From: Desulfosporosinus acidiphilus SJ4
GTDB lineage: Bacteria > Bacillota > Desulfitobacteriia > Desulfitobacteriales > Desulfitobacteriaceae
Direction of reading: 5' to 3'
Length of the DNA: 64,000 nt
Assembly: GCF_000255115.2 (NCBI RefSeq)
Contig: NC_018068.1
Span: 3,195,977 to 3,259,976, forward strand
Shown: positions 61,090-64,000 of the stretch, piece after piece
Layout: every line of letters begins with the position of its first letter
How positions within the stretch are numbered: position 1 is the first letter of the stretch
Translations under genes and position numbers: made by a program
The notes under the pieces: model-generated
The model's input: the letters and a program-made list of their open reading frames with translations, nothing else
Told to the model about the DNA's origin: nothing
The model's database searches: none

Positions 61090-61881
61090 TTATATTACTC
61101 TAGCCATAAAAACAATCAAATATGAAAAAGGCAGGAGTAACAACAGCGAAGCAAAGGTCCCCAACGTTTTACTACCCACCAAGCCTATGACACAAACTCT
61201 GAATTCATCCTCAGTTCGTTTCCCGTCAATAACGTCATCCGTCATGATTGATAAATGAGGATCTATAAAAATTGTCATGAGTATTGTTGCTATGCCATTG
61301 ACAATCGAAGAAAGGGTAATACAAGTAGCTCTTAAGTCCGGTTCTAAGATTCCCGCATAGATAGGAGCTAAAGAACCCACTGTCAAAAAAGCTACTGCAA
61401 GAAAATTATAAAATATTATTCTTCTGGGATATTTTTTGTGGGTTAGCTGCCTGACGTTTTCTTTTGATGGGACCGTAACACAATCTTTTATATAGCGAAT
61501 TCCGGACTTCGAGAAACTATGTATTATCAACTTAGATAATGACCTGTCAATGGTAAATGATTGAACTCCCCGATAGAGTAATCTTTGAAACGTCGGAATT
61601 AGAATAGCCCCAAAAACCGTCGCTGTACCGGAAATGACGATAATTACATTAAAGACCGTCAGAAGATCACCCGCTCCCGGGTTTCCTTCTACATATCTTG
61701 TTAATATCGGAACTTGAAATGAAACTGCGACTCTGGAGACCAACATTAAAATGTTGAAAAGCGCAAATGAGACAGCAATTTTTCCGGTTCTAACGCCGAC
61801 TAATCTTACCGAATAGGCTAATGTTCCTATTAACGAGATAATAAAATTCAGTAAAATTACCACGATTATTTGAATAGCCAT
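61090..61881 (-). CDS. amj: lipid II flippase Amj-like protein
   Basis: A 263-aa membrane protein with about six helices, matching the Bacillus Amj (YdaH) family in length and motifs (YSVRLVGVRTGKIAVSFALFN, SRVAVSFQVP, IIFYNFLAVAFLTVGSLAPIYAG, TIFIDPHLSIMTDDV). Amj is an alternative flippase for the peptidoglycan precursor lipid II, backing up MurJ. It is a single gene, and together with the SpoVB-like gene it gives this window two wall-precursor transporters. Confidence 0.85.
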   Translation of the reverse strand: MAIQIIVVILLNFIISLIGTLAYSVRLVGVRTGKIAVSFALFNILMLVSRVAVSFQVPILTRYVEGNPGAGDLLTVFNVIIVISGTATVFGAILIPTFQRLLYRGVQSFTIDRSLSKLIIHSFSKSGIRYIKDCVTVPSKENVRQLTHKKYPRRIIFYNFLAVAFLTVGSLAPIYAGILEPDLRATCITLSSIVNGIATILMTIFIDPHLSIMTDDVIDGKRTEDEFRVCVIGLVGSKTLGTFASLLLLLPFSYLIVFMARVI

Positions 61882-62092
61882 AGACTGCTCCTTTCCCTAA
61901 CCTCATATTCTGTTCTCAAGCCGATTTATTGCCTAAAGTCTTTCATCTGTTTCTTTCTTCTACTGTCAAATAGAAATTTCCTTTTTTATTCTAGGATGCT
62001 TCCAGGATAATGGCAACTTTATACTATTTTTTCGGGTTAGATACCTAACTAAACGGCATAATAATCATAACAATTTTTTAAAGGAGATTATT

Positions 62093-62887
62093 ATGGACCG
62101 CCCTGATTCTAATTCTACTGTTCGCCGTTATATAGCATACGTCAGTACGCTTGGTACAACGCAACTTCATTTGAGAAATCCATATGTAATAGCTTGGTGG
62201 TCATTTTCCTTTCCAGGCTTAGGACACCTTCTATTATCGAAATACTTAAGAGGTTTTCTTTTGTTTACCTGGGAAATATTTTTGAATTATAAAGCACATA
62301 TTAATCTTGCAATTTTATACTCCTTCACAGGCAGGTTCGAAATGGCCAAAAACGTGCTAGATTTAACTTGGGTGATGCTTTATCCTCCAACTTATTTATT
62401 TGCAGTTTATGATTCGTATCGAACTACGATTGACATAAACCTTCAATATATATTGGCAGCGAGAGAAGATGCCGAGGTAAAGATGTTTAACATCAATTCA
62501 ACTGAGATTAATCACTTAGACAAGAGAAAACCCTGGGTCGCAGCCGCCTGGTCAGCTTTGATGCCTGGATTAGGGCAAATCTATATTCATAGAATTCCCA
62601 GTGCATTGTTCTCTATGTGCTGGTTTATTAGTATGGTCTACCTTTCTAAACTGCTTCCAGCAATTCATTACACGTTAATGGGACAGTTTGACTATGTTAA
62701 ATCCATTTATCTTAAATCCATCGTTGATGCCCATTGGTTATTAAATATTCCATGTCTTTACTTCTTTGCTATTTACGAGTCTTATGTAAACACTGTGGAA
62801 AACAATAAATTATTTGATTGGGAACAAGCCAAATTTTTAAAGCGGGATTACCAATATAAGTATTTCAAAATGCCCTTTAAAAAGTAA
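62093..62887 (+). CDS. hypothetical membrane protein with internal duplication
   Basis: A 264-aa protein made of two related halves. Each begins with a short motif and a membrane hairpin: NPYVIAWWSFSFPGLGHLLL (about residue 29) and KPWVAAAWSALMPGLGQIYI (about residue 148), each followed by an aromatic helix, then a VYDSYRT / IYESYVN segment. The PGLGQIY pattern recalls TM2-like domains. AAAGGAG precedes the ATG. Function is unknown. It is followed 21 bp later by a second membrane gene in the same direction. Confidence 0.7.
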   Translation: MDRPDSNSTVRRYIAYVSTLGTTQLHLRNPYVIAWWSFSFPGLGHLLLSKYLRGFLLFTWEIFLNYKAHINLAILYSFTGRFEMAKNVLDLTWVMLYPPTYLFAVYDSYRTTIDINLQYILAAREDAEVKMFNINSTEINHLDKRKPWVAAAWSALMPGLGQIYIHRIPSALFSMCWFISMVYLSKLLPAIHYTLMGQFDYVKSIYLKSIVDAHWLLNIPCLYFFAIYESYVNTVENNKLFDWEQAKFLKRDYQYKYFKMPFKK

Positions 62888-62908
62888 GATATAGGGGTGA
62901 CCTTTTAT

Positions 62909-63373
62909 ATGTATGTTATCTCTACCTTTGAACACTCAAATTATTTAGAATTAGCAATAACTGCTATCCAAATGAAAGGAATTGCCAAGGAAAACATCCT
63001 GTGTGTTCCACTGGATAAAAAAAGTGAAGATAAAAAGCTTTTTGATACAATCCATTCCGCCGACGGTTTGAGTTTAATTGATTTCCCCATTATCTTGGCA
63101 ACCATATCTTGCCTCTTTGGTGGAATTTATGGTTTTATTCTAGCGTGGGGCCCCATTATGTGGGGAATAATCGGCATGTGTGTTGGTTTTAGCGTAGGTC
63201 TCGTAATAAAACTGATAACCACAAGAAAATATAATAGACAAAAAAAGTCGAAGTCGTCAGAAGTTGTAGTAATCATCGATTGTAATGACAAGCAATTAGA
63301 TATGATTAAAAATACTTTGTGGGAACACAACGCACTAGGTGTAAGCAAATTAAGCCTCGATAATAATATATAA
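62909..63373 (+). CDS. hypothetical membrane protein with glycine-rich helices
   Basis: About 154 aa from an ATG at 62909 (TAGGGGTG upstream). The N-terminal soluble part resembles a small alpha/beta domain (MYVISTFEHSNYLELAITAIQ); a glycine-rich membrane hairpin follows (ATISCLFGGIYGFILAWG, GIIGMCVGFSVGLVI), then a second soluble domain with VVVIIDCND. No known function. Translated just after the duplicated membrane protein gene, probably one operon. Confidence 0.65.
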   Translation: MYVISTFEHSNYLELAITAIQMKGIAKENILCVPLDKKSEDKKLFDTIHSADGLSLIDFPIILATISCLFGGIYGFILAWGPIMWGIIGMCVGFSVGLVIKLITTRKYNRQKKSKSSEVVVIIDCNDKQLDMIKNTLWEHNALGVSKLSLDNNI

Positions 63374-63442
63374 ATTCTTTTCTCGTGACTATTCAATTAT
63401 GCTTTTAGTTACTTTCTTTATAGTTGAGGGTGAGATGCGATT

Positions 63443-63991
63443 ATGAATCAACAAATGATAAACGACCTTGAAAAAGCGTATGGGTTAATCATTCAAGCTA
63501 ATAAAGATATGATTTATGTTTGGTATCACCAAATATTATTCACTTGGAGATGGTGGTTATCCCTCGTTTTTACCATAGTTCCTTGGGCAGCATGGATAGT
63601 TAAAAGGAGGAAGGATAGTACTAACCGCCTTTTATATGCAGGAGTCATAACGATACTTATATCATCATGGTTGGATGTTGTAGGGATACTCTTTGGTCTT
63701 TGGTCTTACCACGCTGAAGTTATTCCACTTTCACCCGCTTTTATACCTTGGGACTTCACCCTTTTACCTGTAATTACAATGGCCTTTTTACAATATAAAC
63801 CTATGGTTAACCCTTTAGTTAAGGCAGTTATTTTTTCTTTAATAGGTTCATTTGGGGCACAACCATTATTTGTGGTTCTCGGCTATTATTCTCCAAAACA
63901 TTGGCATCATTATTACTCCTTTCCAATATTTTTCGGTATTTATTTAGTTGCCCATTTTGTTGTCACACGAGATAATTTTAAAAGACTATAA
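63443..63991 (+). CDS. CBO0543 family membrane protein
   Basis: A 182-aa protein with five or six membrane helices; the pattern WLDVVGILFGLWSYHAEVIPLSPAFIPWDFTLLPVITM and GYYSPKHWHHYYSFPIFFGIYL matches the CBO0543 family of Clostridia and Bacilli. Function is unknown. GAGGGTGAGATG lies upstream of the ATG. It follows the glycine-rich membrane gene by 69 bp and may belong to the same operon. The gene is complete, ending 10 bases before the window edge. Confidence 0.8.
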   Translation: MNQQMINDLEKAYGLIIQANKDMIYVWYHQILFTWRWWLSLVFTIVPWAAWIVKRRKDSTNRLLYAGVITILISSWLDVVGILFGLWSYHAEVIPLSPAFIPWDFTLLPVITMAFLQYKPMVNPLVKAVIFSLIGSFGAQPLFVVLGYYSPKHWHHYYSFPIFFGIYLVAHFVVTRDNFKRL

Positions 63992-64000
63992 CTCCCTCCC

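Noticed and set aside
1..64000. CRISPR array or prophage
   Set aside because: No set of regularly spaced direct repeats, no cas genes, integrase or phage structural genes were seen.

Overview
This 64 kb window looks like chromosomal DNA of a low-GC, spore-forming Gram-positive anaerobe of the class Clostridia. The gene set (alpha/beta SASP, SpoVB-like flippase, prkA-yhbH-spoVR block, PdaB-like deacetylase, Amj-type lipid II flippase, FmdE-like protein, many TTG starts with strong AGGAGG ribosome sites) fits the Desulfosporosinus/Desulfitobacterium group. The genus is inferred from gene content, not from a search. Most of the window is ordinary core genome. The accessory parts are about 1.5-11 kb, 38.0-41.1 kb and a few repeat-bearing intergenic gaps.

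Layout. 0.2-1.5 kb: a slipin (SPFH) gene and its GntR/YtrA-type regulator with a perfect 24-bp palindromic operator. 2-7 kb: a small glycine-rich protein, a decayed small ORF, a PLD-type lipoprotein, an MFS transporter, tRNA-Thr, small orphan genes and a cluster of terminator hairpins that may be two small RNAs. 7-10.9 kb: a lipoprotein gene and an IS1182-like transposase, bracketed by two copies of an IS200/IS605-end-like repeat; several genes shorter than 60 codons lie here. 11-16.7 kb: EF-G-like GTPase, isoaspartyl dipeptidase, SpoVB-like flippase, SASP. 16.7-20.7 kb: a minus-strand operon queD-queC-DUF366-queE-folE-ypmA-like-surE that makes the 7-deazaguanine precursor of queuosine from GTP. 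20.8-32.8 kb: TPR protein, Fur regulator, RlmI-like methyltransferase, YkuS-like protein, M28 peptidase, second PLD lipoprotein, histidine phosphatase, a probable 6S RNA, panB, FmdE-like protein, lgt. 33-38 kb: FtsA-like ATPase, pgi, pfkA.

38-41 kb: an IS110-family element whose long 5' non-coding end folds into a branched RNA resembling a bridge RNA, next to a truncated DnaA-like paralogue. 41-47 kb: LysR regulator, cyclophilin, znuA-znuC-znuB-zur zinc uptake operon and two DedA proteins. 47-52 kb: prkA-yhbH-spoVR. 52.5-59.7 kb: glnA, cobalamin adenosyltransferase, TPR proteins, PdaB-like deacetylase, YitT protein. 59.8-64 kb: tRNA-Arg, thymidylate kinase, amj and three membrane-protein genes of uncertain function.

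Beyond genes, three families of dispersed intergenic repeats recur: family A (about 3.8, 32.9 and 52.5 kb), family B (6.7 and 22.3 kb) and family C (7.2, 10.6 and 41.0 kb). Families A and B show conserved stems, and family B shows compensatory base changes. These repeats and the IS110 5' end are the least explained parts of the window.
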